From positions 1 to 15,564 of the forward strand of contig JAIOPY010000027.1 in assembly GCA_021413625.1 (NCBI GenBank): 15,564 nucleotides of DNA, read 5' to 3'. The position numbers and the translations under genes are program-made. Below, in pieces: positions 4,008-12,335 of the stretch. The notes beneath the pieces were generated by a model. The model ran no database searches, was not told where the DNA came from, and saw only the letters and a program-made list of their open reading frames with translations. Positions within the stretch are counted from its first letter, which is position 1; every line of letters starts with the position of its first letter. The DNA is from Candidatus Nomurabacteria bacterium. Lineage in GTDB: Bacteria; Patescibacteriota; Minisyncoccia; Phycocordibacterales; UBA9973.

Positions 4008-5936
4008 GTGAAAAATAAACTAGAAGGCATAATTTCCATCTCCTCTAAAGGCACAGGTTATGTGGCATCAGGGGCTGAAAAGAATAAGGGTCAAGACCCT
4101 GAAATTGATTTCCGGCATTTAAACACTGCCCTGCATGGTGACGTGGTAGAAATAATCCTTCACCCAAAAGGCAAAGGGCGTCAAACAGCTGAAGTTTCAA
4201 AAATAATTACTAGAGCTAAAATGGCTTTTGTGGGAGTGCTGGAAAAAGAAAATGAAAGATTCTTTTTAAAGCCAGATGATACAAAAATGTATACCGATAT
4301 TTTAATATCGGAAAAATTATTGAATGGGGCTAAAGCTGGGCAAAAAGTTTTCGGTGAAATAACTTCTTGGAAAGATAGAAATAAAATGCCGGAAGGAAAA
4401 ATAATAAAAGTTTTAGGTATGCCTGGCGATAATAATACTGAAATGCATGCCATCGCCATGGAAAAAGGTTTTGAAGGAGAATTCTCAAAAGAAGTTGAGA
4501 ACGAAGCAAAAAAAATAAAACAAAATGGAATTACAAAAGAAGATTATAAGGACCGCAAAGATTTTAGAGAAATTTTAACTTTTACTATAGACCCTTATGA
4601 CGCCAAAGATTTTGACGACGCAATTTCATTTAGAGAAATAGATAAAAATACTTATGAAGTAGGCATACACATTGCAGATGTGTCCCATTATGTAAAAATT
4701 GGTAGCGAGCTTGACCGTGAAGCGAAGAAACGTGGCACTTCTGTTTATTTAGTTGACCGAACCATTCCTATGTTGCCCGAAACACTTTCTAATGATTTAT
4801 GCTCCTTAGTCCCCCATAAAGATAGATTAACAATGAGCGCAGTTTTAACTTTAGACAAAGAAGCGAGAGTTTTGAGTCAATGGTTTGGTAAAACAATAAT
4901 TCATTCTCAAAAAAGATTTACTTATGAGGAGGCGGAAGAATCAATTAAAAAATCTACCGCTCCTCTACACAAAGAACTTTTTATTTTAAATACTTTAGCT
5001 AAAAAGTTAACTAAAGAACGTTTTGCAAAGGGAGCAATATCTTTAGACCAAGAAGAAGTAAAATTTGTTTTAGACAAAGATGGTGTGCCAATAAAAGTTA
5101 TTAAAAAAGAACGTGGTGACTCCAATCGTTTGATAGAAGAATTCATGCTCTTGGCTAATAAAAAAGTAGCAGAAGTAATGTCACCAAAGAAAAAAGGCTC
5201 CTCTTCCCCGCTCTTAGACAACGTATTTATTTACCGCATCCATGACCTGCCAAATAAAGAAAAAATGGCTGATTTATCTTTCTTCCTGCGGAGCTTGGGA
5301 CATAAAGTATCTCTACAAGATGGACTCATACCTGCCCACCAAATAAACAAACTCCTAGAAAGCCTGTCTGGTAAAAATGAAAAAGACACAGTGCACCGCG
5401 CTGTTATTCGTTCAATGGCAAAAGCAATTTATTCAACTAAAAATATCGGACATTATGGCTTAGCTTTTGAATACTACACTCACTTCACTTCTCCGATACG
5501 AAGATATCCAGACGTAATAGTGCATAGACTTTTGTCACTACAGTTAGCAAACAAAACTATAAAGAAAGAAAACTTACACGAATATGAAAAAATTTCACTA
5601 ACAGCATCCGAACAAGAAAAAAGAGCATCCGATGCAGAGCGAGCTTCTATCAAATACAAACAAGTGGAATATATGAGTAAAAGAATTGGGCAAAGCTTTG
5701 AAGGCATAATTTCGGGAATTACCGAATGGGGTGTTTATGTAGAAGAAGTAGGCACAAAGTGCGAAGGTTTGGTGCGAGTTAGAGATATCAGTGATGATTT
5801 TTATATTTTTAACGAAAAGAAAATGGAACTGCTGGGAGAAAAGAAAAAGAAACGTTACCGTTTGGGCGACAAAGTTAAAATAAAAGTTAAAGGGGTTGAT
5901 TTGGAAAGAAAAACAATAGATTATGTATTAGTATGA
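4008..5936 (+). CDS. rnr: Ribonuclease R (RNase II/R family 3'-5' exoribonuclease)
   Basis: RNase R degrades RNA processively from the 3' end and can pass through structure, serving mRNA decay and rRNA quality control. The 642 residues hold cold-shock-type domains (about 5-70 and 72-140), the RNB catalytic domain with its metal-binding aspartates in DPYDAKDFDDA (D195, D201, D203, D204), HIADVSHYV (221-229), the long SVYLVDRTIPMLPETLSNDL signature, YTHFTSPIRRYPDVIVHR near residue 490, and a C-terminal S1 domain (about 560-642) starting GQSFEGIISGITEWGVYV. E. coli RNase R has 813 residues; the N-terminal helix-turn-helix and the basic C-terminal tail are absent here. The start is GTG, chosen because the cold-shock domain begins at once and a promoter lies 6 bases upstream. 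Its TGA overlaps the next ATG (ATGA), so the two genes are translationally coupled. Confidence 0.96.
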   Translation: MKNKLEGIISISSKGTGYVASGAEKNKGQDPEIDFRHLNTALHGDVVEIILHPKGKGRQTAEVSKIITRAKMAFVGVLEKENERFFLKPDDTKMYTDILISEKLLNGAKAGQKVFGEITSWKDRNKMPEGKIIKVLGMPGDNNTEMHAIAMEKGFEGEFSKEVENEAKKIKQNGITKEDYKDRKDFREILTFTIDPYDAKDFDDAISFREIDKNTYEVGIHIADVSHYVKIGSELDREAKKRGTSVYLVDRTIPMLPETLSNDLCSLVPHKDRLTMSAVLTLDKEARVLSQWFGKTIIHSQKRFTYEEAEESIKKSTAPLHKELFILNTLAKKLTKERFAKGAISLDQEEVKFVLDKDGVPIKVIKKERGDSNRLIEEFMLLANKKVAEVMSPKKKGSSSPLLDNVFIYRIHDLPNKEKMADLSFFLRSLGHKVSLQDGLIPAHQINKLLESLSGKNEKDTVHRAVIRSMAKAIYSTKNIGHYGLAFEYYTHFTSPIRRYPDVIVHRLLSLQLANKTIKKENLHEYEKISLTASEQEKRASDAERASIKYKQVEYMSKRIGQSFEGIISGITEWGVYVEEVGTKCEGLVRVRDISDDFYIFNEKKMELLGEKKKKRYRLGDKVKIKVKGVDLERKTIDYVLV

Positions 5937-7831
5937 GCCCTAGTTTAAAATCTAAAATTAAATCTGGTTTTTGGGGAGTTTTTTCTGTTGTGGTCGGAGT
6001 ATCTTTTACTTTTCTTATTTTTCAAAATCTAGATTCTAAAATACCCCAAACTCAAAATATATCCCTAGGAGCGACAGCGATAGAATCAAACATAACAAAA
6101 GAAACACCTAAATATTACTTCGCTAAAAACGGCAAAGAAAAGCCTAAAGTTTCAGCGCAAGCGTATGTAGTAGGTGATTTAAGCACAGGTAAAATTATTT
6201 TAGCAAAAAATCAAAACAAAAAATTTCCTATTGCTTCAGTATCCAAACTAATTACCGCAACTGTTTTAAGTGAAATAGCAGAACCAGAAGACTTAATCCA
6301 AGTATCTAAAAAAGCCCTTGAAACAGAAGGCGTAAATGGCAACCTTCATATAAATGAAAAAATTAAAGCAAGCGACATCTACTACCCTCTTTTACTGGAA
6401 TCCAGTAATGATGCCGCAGAAGTTATCGCAGAATATCCTGGAAGAGAAAATTTTATAGAAAAAATGAATGATAAGGTAAAAGACCTGGGTCTTGCCTCCA
6501 CTTTCTTTAAAGACCCAAGTGGCTTATCTCCGGGCAACCAATCAACACCTTTTGATTTATTTAAATTTACCCAATATCTAAAGAGAGAAAAGCCGGAACT
6601 GCTAAAAATTACCACTAATAGAAGTTATAATAATAAAAAACATACTTGGTTTAGTAATAATCAATTCTTACGTGAAGAGGGTTATGAAGGCGGTAAAAGT
6701 GGCTACACTGATGAAGCATTGCAAACAGGGATATCAGTTTTTTCTATACCGCTTGGTGAAGATGACCCCCACTCTATCGCCATCTTGCTGTTGCAGAGTA
6801 ATGACAGGCTTAAGGATGTAGAAAATATTTTGAAATATCTGAAAAAAAATATTTATTATGGAGAAGAAAAGAATGCAAACATAGCTTGGATTAAACAAGG
6901 CACCACGGAAGCAGAAGTAAAAGAAATAAGTTCAGTCACCCTGTCCTTTGCTGGTGATATAATGCTTGCGCGTGGAGTTAAAAGTTCTGTAATGAAAAAT
7001 TTTAATGGAGATTATTCAGCCCTCTTTGAGAAGCTTGATATATTACAGAAATCAGACATTGTATTTGCAAACCTAGAAGGCACCGCCTCCGACAAAGGAC
7101 ATGATTTAGGTAATTTGTACTCTTTTAGGATGGACCCTTCCGTAGTGCCAGCGCTTCGTGGCGCAGGTATTGATGTACTGTCTATGGCAAATAACCATGT
7201 TGGAGATTGGGGGCGTGAAGCTTATGTTGACACCTTAGCGCGCCTAAAAGAAAACGAAATTCTTTATACCGGTGGCGGCATGAATGAAAGTGAAGCCGAA
7301 CAACCTGTAATTATTGAAAAACAAGGAATCAGGATAGGTTTTCTAGCATTCTCGGATAAAGGCCCAGACTATCTAAAAGCAGATGCCGACCGTGCAGGAC
7401 TACTTTTGGCAAACAATCCGCGTTTTGATGAAATAATACAAAATGCATCAAGTTTAGTGGATTTTCTAGTTGTTTCCTTCCACTTCGGAGAAGAATATCA
7501 AACCAAGCATGATAAAAGACAAGAAGATTTAGCTCATAGGGCTATAGATAACGGCGCAAAAATAATTGTCGGACATCATCCTCACGTAATTCAAGATACC
7601 GAAGTTTATAAAAATGGATACATTATTTATTCACTTGGAAACTTCATTTTTGACCAAGCCTTCAGTAAAGAAACTATGGAGGGAATGTTGGTGGGAATAA
7701 AATTAAAAGAAAATGGTGAAATGTCTGTGAAAAAAGATATTGTAAAATTAAATAGAGTATTCCAGCCAGACTCTATAATAAAAGGTAAGGAAGAAAAAAT
7801 AAAATTCCCAGACCCAGAAACTACAGATTAA
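5933..7831 (+). CDS. Fused D-alanyl-D-alanine carboxypeptidase (S11) and CapA-type phosphoesterase
   Basis: Two enzymes in one 632-residue chain. A transmembrane anchor (about 12-31) precedes a penicillin-binding-protein-5-like domain (about 70-305) with all three active-site motifs: S102-V-S-K105 (SxxK), S157-S-N159 (SxN) and K255-S-G257 (KTG box). It would trim the terminal D-Ala of peptidoglycan stem peptides. After a linker, a CapA/PgsA metallophosphoesterase-like domain (about 335-595) follows with FAGDIML (D342), FANLEG (N380, E382), MANNH (418-422), SFHFGEEY (H517) and VGHHPHVIQ (547-554), then YSLGNFIFDQ. CapA proteins are tied to poly-gamma-glutamate capsule synthesis, but their reaction is poorly defined. 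Both halves look intact and would face outside. The usual C-terminal domain of PBP5 is replaced by CapA. The start overlaps the rnr stop by 4 bases. Confidence 0.92.
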   Translation: MSPSLKSKIKSGFWGVFSVVVGVSFTFLIFQNLDSKIPQTQNISLGATAIESNITKETPKYYFAKNGKEKPKVSAQAYVVGDLSTGKIILAKNQNKKFPIASVSKLITATVLSEIAEPEDLIQVSKKALETEGVNGNLHINEKIKASDIYYPLLLESSNDAAEVIAEYPGRENFIEKMNDKVKDLGLASTFFKDPSGLSPGNQSTPFDLFKFTQYLKREKPELLKITTNRSYNNKKHTWFSNNQFLREEGYEGGKSGYTDEALQTGISVFSIPLGEDDPHSIAILLLQSNDRLKDVENILKYLKKNIYYGEEKNANIAWIKQGTTEAEVKEISSVTLSFAGDIMLARGVKSSVMKNFNGDYSALFEKLDILQKSDIVFANLEGTASDKGHDLGNLYSFRMDPSVVPALRGAGIDVLSMANNHVGDWGREAYVDTLARLKENEILYTGGGMNESEAEQPVIIEKQGIRIGFLAFSDKGPDYLKADADRAGLLLANNPRFDEIIQNASSLVDFLVVSFHFGEEYQTKHDKRQEDLAHRAIDNGAKIIVGHHPHVIQDTEVYKNGYIIYSLGNFIFDQAFSKETMEGMLVGIKLKENGEMSVKKDIVKLNRVFQPDSIIKGKEEKIKFPDPETTD

Positions 7832-7842
7832 ATATAAACTAC

Positions 7843-7848
7843 TATAAC
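7843..7848 (+). promoter_or_regulatory. Possible -10 box of the DMT transporter gene
   Basis: TATAAC, 9 bases before the ATG at 7858, with no good -35. It may give a near-leaderless mRNA, but cotranscription from rnr across the 26-base gap is just as likely. Confidence 0.3.
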
Positions 7849-7857
7849 AAAACTAAA

Positions 7858-8751
7858 ATGGATAAAAACAGACAAGGAGAAATTTTTATTTTAGCAGGAG
7901 CTTTCTTTTGGGGCTTGTTTCCAGTTATCACAATATTGTCGCTAAATAATTTACCTCCATTAATGTCTTTAGCATGGAGTACTTTATTTGCTTCCATATT
8001 TTTTGCCATAATTATAACCATAAAGAAAAACTGGAAAGAATTAAAAAACAAGTCAGCATTAAAAGATATGGTATGGGTTACATTTATAACCAGTATTCTA
8101 TTTTATGTTTTATTTTTTTCTGGTTTATCACACACTAATGCTGGTAATGCTAGTATAATTGCTTTAACAGAAGTATTTTTTAGTTTTTTACTATTCCATA
8201 TTTGGTATAAAAATTATATATCTAGAGAACATATTGCGGGAGCATGCTTAATGCTACTAGGTGCTTTTATTGTTTTATATCCCAACTTCACGGAATTCAA
8301 AATTGGTGACATTTTAATTCTATCTGCAGCTTTTGTAGCGCCTCTTGGTAATTTCTTTCAACAAAGAGCTCGCACAAAAGTAAGCAGTGAAACTGTTTTG
8401 TTTGTCCGTAGCGCGTTAGCAACACCATTTTTATTCGCCATAGCTTATATTTTTCATCAATCATCTTCTATGATGGATTTAAAACAATCTCTTTTTTTAG
8501 TTTTAATAAATGGATTTATAATACTAGGTCTTTCAAAAATATTTTGGATTGAAGGCATTCATAGAATTAGTGTCACCAAAGCTAATGCTCTCTCTAGTGT
8601 CAATCCGCTTCTAACATTAATATTTGCTTGGATTTTATTAAATGATATTCCAACTGTCTGGCAGTTGTTTGCACTTATTCCCATGAGTTTAGGGGTAATT
8701 CTATTGGGAATAAATAAAAAATCTACCCCAGAAGAAATACAAGTGGTTTAA
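7858..8751 (+). CDS. EamA/DMT-family membrane transporter
   Basis: A 297-residue integral membrane protein with about ten hydrophobic helices in two similar halves, the layout of drug/metabolite transporters (EamA repeats). The first half opens with GEIFILAGAFFWGLFPVI (7-24), and each half closes with a glycine-rich helix: HIAGACLMLLGAFIVLY near 125 and QLFALIPMSLGVILLGIN near 270. The motif NASIIALTEVFFSFLL (103-118) and its counterpart ANALSSVNPLLTLIFAWILL are typical of the family. It exports or imports small metabolites across the cell membrane; the substrate cannot be told. It lies 26 bases after the carboxypeptidase-CapA gene on the same strand and ends directly against the convergent smc remnant, with no visible terminator between. 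Confidence 0.92.
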   Translation: MDKNRQGEIFILAGAFFWGLFPVITILSLNNLPPLMSLAWSTLFASIFFAIIITIKKNWKELKNKSALKDMVWVTFITSILFYVLFFSGLSHTNAGNASIIALTEVFFSFLLFHIWYKNYISREHIAGACLMLLGAFIVLYPNFTEFKIGDILILSAAFVAPLGNFFQQRARTKVSSETVLFVRSALATPFLFAIAYIFHQSSSMMDLKQSLFLVLINGFIILGLSKIFWIEGIHRISVTKANALSSVNPLLTLIFAWILLNDIPTVWQLFALIPMSLGVILLGINKKSTPEEIQVV

Positions 8752-8871
8752 CTATTTAGCTATTGCGGCAGCTTCTTCAAATTTTACAGAAAGGAGTTTA
8801 GAAGCCCCATCAGCGCCAATGGTTACACCATACAAAACTCCCGCCCGAGACATGGTCTCACGGTTATGAGT
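8752..8871 (-). pseudogene. smc: Detached C-terminal end of smc, out of frame
   Basis: Minus strand, reading from 8871: THNRETMSRAGVLYGVTIG, then ADGASKLLSVKFEEAAAIAK and stop. This is the final segment of the SMC ATPase head (family form: VITHNRxTMxxADxLYGVTM...SKLxSVKLEE). It is in a different frame from the main smc reading frame, which ends at 8864 inside it, and it is preceded in frame by TAG. It has no start of its own. Its stop abuts the stop of the DMT gene without a gap. Confidence 0.85.
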
Positions 8872-10672
8872 CTACAACTACAGATAAAGATGCATCACCC
8901 CCGTCAAACATGATTCGGAAAAATTCCTGAAATTCTTTATTTATCTTTTTTACTCCTTCCTTAAATTCTTTATCTATTTTTTCTTTCAACTCTGCCATTA
9001 ACTTTTGCAGAGAGTTGATGCTTTCAGTTAAATCAGTCATTTCTTTCGCCAAAAATTGGTCTCGTTCGGAGACTTCATTGTATTCTTTCATGATTTCTCC
9101 ACCCCCCGCTATACCAGCATCTTCTAATTTCATTTTAATACGTTCTATCTTTCTTCTTTCTTCTTCTTGAACATTGCGTGGCGGTATATTTTGAACTTCA
9201 AAATTTTTGAAAGATAAAATTTCAGCACCCACAAGCACTGTGCCCTCTTTAACTTCATTTAGAAAAGCCTCCTCTTCCCTTTTTAAATTATTCTCTTTAA
9301 CAGAAATTAAATCTAAGGTGGAGGAAAGCTCTTGTTGTTTCACTTTGAAAGAAAATTTTTCTCTTTCTTTATCTCTTAGAGCCTCCATTTCTTGATTTAT
9401 TTCTTGTTTAAGCGCCTCTATTTTTTGAGATAAATCATCATCTTTTTTACCCAAAGCTTCTATTTGAACTAATATGTCTTTTTGAGTATTTTTTAAATTT
9501 TCTATTTCAGAACTTGCTCCAGAGTTTTGTGAATTTTCTTTTTTATTAAATCTACCTAAAATATTTTTAATGTTGGTAAGTATAGACTTAATTTCACCAA
9601 TATCTTCTTTGCTTATTGCTTCGTCAATAGAGTTATTTATGTCTAAAACAATAGTTGCTACTTCTTCCGCAGAAACCATCACTGAATCAGGCATTTCATC
9701 TCGGCGACGTTCTTCCATTTCTATCATACCTTCAATTCTGCCTAATTTTCTATCCAACTCTCCTTTCAAAGCGCGCATTTCGCTAGATGCTTTTTCAAGT
9801 TTTTTTAATTCTTCTATGTTGCCATTTTCTTTTTCGCCGCTTTCTTCAACTTCTGCTATTTTAGCGTTGATGGTTGCCAGCTCTTGAGATATTTTATTTT
9901 TTTCGGAAGATAAGGTTGTCTTTTCTTGTTCCAGATATACACTTTCATTTTTTAAATACACTCTATAAAGCAAAGATAGCTCCATCTGCATTTCCTTTGC
10001 TTTTTCAAACTTTTCCACTTGTTTCCGTAAAAAATTAAGATGAGGTGCGTTCTCACGGCGCAACAGTGAAACCTCTTTCATGTTTTCATTAGTGCGCTCT
10101 AATTTCCTTTCAGTCTCTCTAATTTTATATTGATATATTTTTAAACCTAGAGCGTCTTCAATTATCTCCCGTAGGTCTTTTTGGTTAGCGTTTAAAACTC
10201 TATCCGCCTCACCTTGAGAAATTATGTGATGCCCCGAAGAGCCAATATTTACAGAAGCTAAAAGGTTGTTTATATCTTTAAGTCTAACTTCGGTGCCATT
10301 TAAAATATATTTATTTAACCCGTCAGTATAAACTTCCCGAGAAATTGAAATAACATCATAATTTAAATCAATTTCTTCCCCACCTTCATTAGAAAGTTTG
10401 AAAACTTTATCTTCATTATTAAAATAAATAGTAGCTGAAGCTTTGGTACCTTTGGGTAAATGTTTAGAACCTTTAAATATTAAATCCAGTCCAGCTTTTC
10501 CACGCATAGACTTCATAGATTGTTCTCCTAACACGAAACGAAAGGCTTCTACCACGTTAGATTTACCAGAACCATTTGGGCCCACAATACAAACCACAGG
10601 GTGTTGAAATTCCAAACTTGTTTTTTTGGAGAAAGATTTAAAACCCGTAATTTCTAGTGTTTGTAAACGCAT
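8864..10672 (-). CDS. smc: SMC-like chromosome ATPase, disrupted near its C-terminus
   Basis: SMC proteins fold and segregate chromosomes. From the ATG at 10672 (MRLQTLEITGFKSF, the family's usual opening) this is 602 residues: N-terminal head with Walker A GPNGSGKSN (31-39) and EQSMKSMRG, then ISQGEADRVL and a long coiled coil, then the start of the C-terminal head, INKEFQEFFRIMFDGGDASL. There the frame ends. About 95-100 residues normally follow, with the ABC signature (LSGGE) and Walker B (DEVDA); they are absent, and the last 39 codons remain downstream in another frame. The protein could not complete an ATPase site, so the gene is probably dead or the assembly has a deletion. The coiled coil is also short, and I see no typical hinge domain. 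A TTG at 10681 extends the frame by three codons into rnc; the ATG is preferred. Confidence 0.88.
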   Translation of the reverse strand: MRLQTLEITGFKSFSKKTSLEFQHPVVCIVGPNGSGKSNVVEAFRFVLGEQSMKSMRGKAGLDLIFKGSKHLPKGTKASATIYFNNEDKVFKLSNEGGEEIDLNYDVISISREVYTDGLNKYILNGTEVRLKDINNLLASVNIGSSGHHIISQGEADRVLNANQKDLREIIEDALGLKIYQYKIRETERKLERTNENMKEVSLLRRENAPHLNFLRKQVEKFEKAKEMQMELSLLYRVYLKNESVYLEQEKTTLSSEKNKISQELATINAKIAEVEESGEKENGNIEELKKLEKASSEMRALKGELDRKLGRIEGMIEMEERRRDEMPDSVMVSAEEVATIVLDINNSIDEAISKEDIGEIKSILTNIKNILGRFNKKENSQNSGASSEIENLKNTQKDILVQIEALGKKDDDLSQKIEALKQEINQEMEALRDKEREKFSFKVKQQELSSTLDLISVKENNLKREEEAFLNEVKEGTVLVGAEILSFKNFEVQNIPPRNVQEEERRKIERIKMKLEDAGIAGGGEIMKEYNEVSERDQFLAKEMTDLTESINSLQKLMAELKEKIDKEFKEGVKKINKEFQEFFRIMFDGGDASLSVVVDS

Positions 10673-10673
10673 A

Positions 10674-11369
10674 TTATTCAAGCCAATTTTTAGCTGTTAT
10701 AGCTGCTTCAGCTGCTTTTTGTTCTGCCTCTTGCTTACTTTTACCCTTACCTTCTGCAATCAGCTCCGCGCCAAAATATATTCCCACAGTGAAATGCTTG
10801 TCGTGGTCAGGACCAGATTCGTGTAAAACTTTATAAGCTGGGGTAACTCCCACAAATTCTTGGGCTTTTTCTTGCACATAACTCTTGGCATCACGCCAAA
10901 GTTTTTTAGAAACTATTTCTTCAGTATGAGGCAAAAGAGTAGAGGTTATAAATTCTTTAGATGCTTCATAGCCTTGGTCTAAATAAATTGCACCAACGTA
11001 GGCTTCATAAGTATTAGCTAAAATATACTGGCGAGCTTTACCCATATCTTTTGTTTCGCCGCGAGACAAAAGCAAGTAATCATTCATTCCGATTTTAAGT
11101 GCTACCTCTGAAATAATTACTGCATTTACTAACGCGCTACGAACAGCAGTTAGCTCGCCTTCATTGTAACTTGGATATTTTCTATAAAGAAAATCAGTTA
11201 CCACAAGTTCCAATACTGCATCACCTAAAAATTCTAAACGTTCATTGTGGGATAGCCCAGTATTAGGATTTTCATTTATATAAGAACGATGAATAAAAGC
11301 TTGCTTCAACAAGTTTTTATCTTTGAAAACCATCTTTGTTTTTTTCTCAAAATTTGAAAAATCTATCAT
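10674..11369 (-). CDS. rnc: Ribonuclease III
   Basis: RNase III cuts double-stranded RNA, chiefly rRNA precursors and structured mRNAs. The 231 residues hold the catalytic domain with the signature NERLEFLGDAVLEL (42-55; E46 and D50 bind metal) and LANTYEAYVGAIYLDQGY (117-134; E122 is the key glutamate), then a double-stranded-RNA-binding domain from about 160 to the end (SYVQEKAQEF ... GKGKSKQEAEQKAAEAA). The residue equal to E. coli D114, a metal ligand, is N119 here; I believe related CPR enzymes share this, so it need not mean loss of activity. Length is normal. It lies between nusB and smc, a frequent bacterial order, and its stop is 1 base before the smc ATG. No Shine-Dalgarno is present; a TATAAT lies 9 bases before the start. 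Confidence 0.96.
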   Translation of the reverse strand: MIDFSNFEKKTKMVFKDKNLLKQAFIHRSYINENPNTGLSHNERLEFLGDAVLELVVTDFLYRKYPSYNEGELTAVRSALVNAVIISEVALKIGMNDYLLLSRGETKDMGKARQYILANTYEAYVGAIYLDQGYEASKEFITSTLLPHTEEIVSKKLWRDAKSYVQEKAQEFVGVTPAYKVLHESGPDHDKHFTVGIYFGAELIAEGKGKSKQEAEQKAAEAAITAKNWLE

Positions 11370-11378
11370 TATTTTTTA

Positions 11379-11384
11379 ATTATA
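11379..11384 (-). promoter_or_regulatory. Possible -10 box of rnc
   Basis: TATAAT on the minus strand, 9 bases before the rnc ATG, in the 71-base gap after nusB. The -35 region is poor. It would make a near-leaderless rnc-smc message. Confidence 0.4.
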
Positions 11385-11440
11385 TCTATTGCTTTCCTGA
11401 TTAATGGAATGATGTCGTTATAAATATGAAGTTCAGGTAT

Positions 11441-12310
11441 TTATTTAAGAGCAAAACAACGCGCTGCATCTAGCCCCCAAGAAACCTCTAAATAAAGAGG
11501 TATATACTCACTTTTCTCTAAAAAGTATACCACTTTTTTTAAGGTCTTTCCTTTCTCTGGGTGAGTAGCTACATATTCATTCTCACCTAACCTTTCTTCT
11601 ATCACCACATCTAAGTTAATTTCTTTTTTGATTGCTTTGACAGTGCCTTCTTCTAGATTTTCACTTTTATCAACCTTGCCTTTGGAAAGAGTCCAGTAAC
11701 CAAAAACGTCGTGCACTAGAGCAAACATAATATCGTTTTGATGCTTGGCATATACTAAAGCTCCACCTAATGTTTCAACTGGTAATTTAGTAATATCTAC
11801 TGGTTCATCATTTTTTCTTTTTTTACTTTTTTCGTCTTTACCAGGCTCGCCAATTTCTTTATAAACAGCTCCTAAAACTCCATTCACAAATTTACCAGAG
11901 TTTTCACCTCCAAAAGTTTTTGCTAATTCTATGGCTTCGTTAATAGCCACTTTAGGTGGCACTTCTTTTCTATCACCAAAAAGTAGCTCGGTTAAACCGA
12001 TTCTTAGAATATTTCTATCAATAATAGAGATTTTATCAATCGGCCAGTCTGGCGCAGCCTTTACTATGATTTCATCAATCACCTGGCGTTTCTTTAAAAT
12101 TTGCTCAATAAGAGAAAATACAAAAACATCATCTTCAAGCCCTGGAGCAAATTCTTTTAAATTTCTTTTTAGAGTATTTTTTATATCAACCGAACCAGCG
12201 CTCTCCTCTTCTTTTTTATTTGCATCTACATGCAAAGGACTAGTAGGCAAGAAATCCCACTCAAAAAGAGTTTGAAGCACTATTGATCTGGAAAGGTGCC
12301 TGTTTGCCAT
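11441..12310 (-). CDS. nusB: NusB fused to a degenerate Nudix domain
   Basis: NusB is an RNA-binding antitermination factor that works with NusE on boxA of rRNA leaders. Residues 1-155 match it: ANRHLSRSIVLQTLFEWDF (2-20), IDRNILRIGLTELLF (97-111) and PPKVAINEAIELAKTFGG (118-135), with KFVNGVLGAVYKEI closing the domain. A charged linker (about 156-178) leads to a Nudix-like domain (180-289): GGALVYAK, YWTLSKGKVDKSE (205-217) and EEGTVKAIKKEINL (220-233). In the Nudix box the three metal-binding glutamates of REUxEE read A226, K229 and E230, so only one remains and hydrolysis is doubtful; a binding role is possible. NusB alone is normally about 130-150 residues. It follows rpmF by 25 bases and leads to rnc and smc; no separate promoter is evident. 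Confidence 0.9.
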   Translation of the reverse strand: MANRHLSRSIVLQTLFEWDFLPTSPLHVDANKKEEESAGSVDIKNTLKRNLKEFAPGLEDDVFVFSLIEQILKKRQVIDEIIVKAAPDWPIDKISIIDRNILRIGLTELLFGDRKEVPPKVAINEAIELAKTFGGENSGKFVNGVLGAVYKEIGEPGKDEKSKKRKNDEPVDITKLPVETLGGALVYAKHQNDIMFALVHDVFGYWTLSKGKVDKSENLEEGTVKAIKKEINLDVVIEERLGENEYVATHPEKGKTLKKVVYFLEKSEYIPLYLEVSWGLDAARCFALK

Positions 12311-12335
12311 AAAGTTAGATTTTAGCTTTCGGGAA

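Noticed and set aside
8847..8859. Small hairpin GAGAC-ATG-GTCTC near the end of smc, considered as a terminator
   Set aside because: Loop of three bases, no U-run, and it lies in the coding remnant of smc.
9207..9887. Plus-strand open frames within smc
   Set aside because: Antisense to the coiled-coil region; Ser/Ile/Phe-rich composition is the usual reverse image of Glu/Lys-rich coding DNA.
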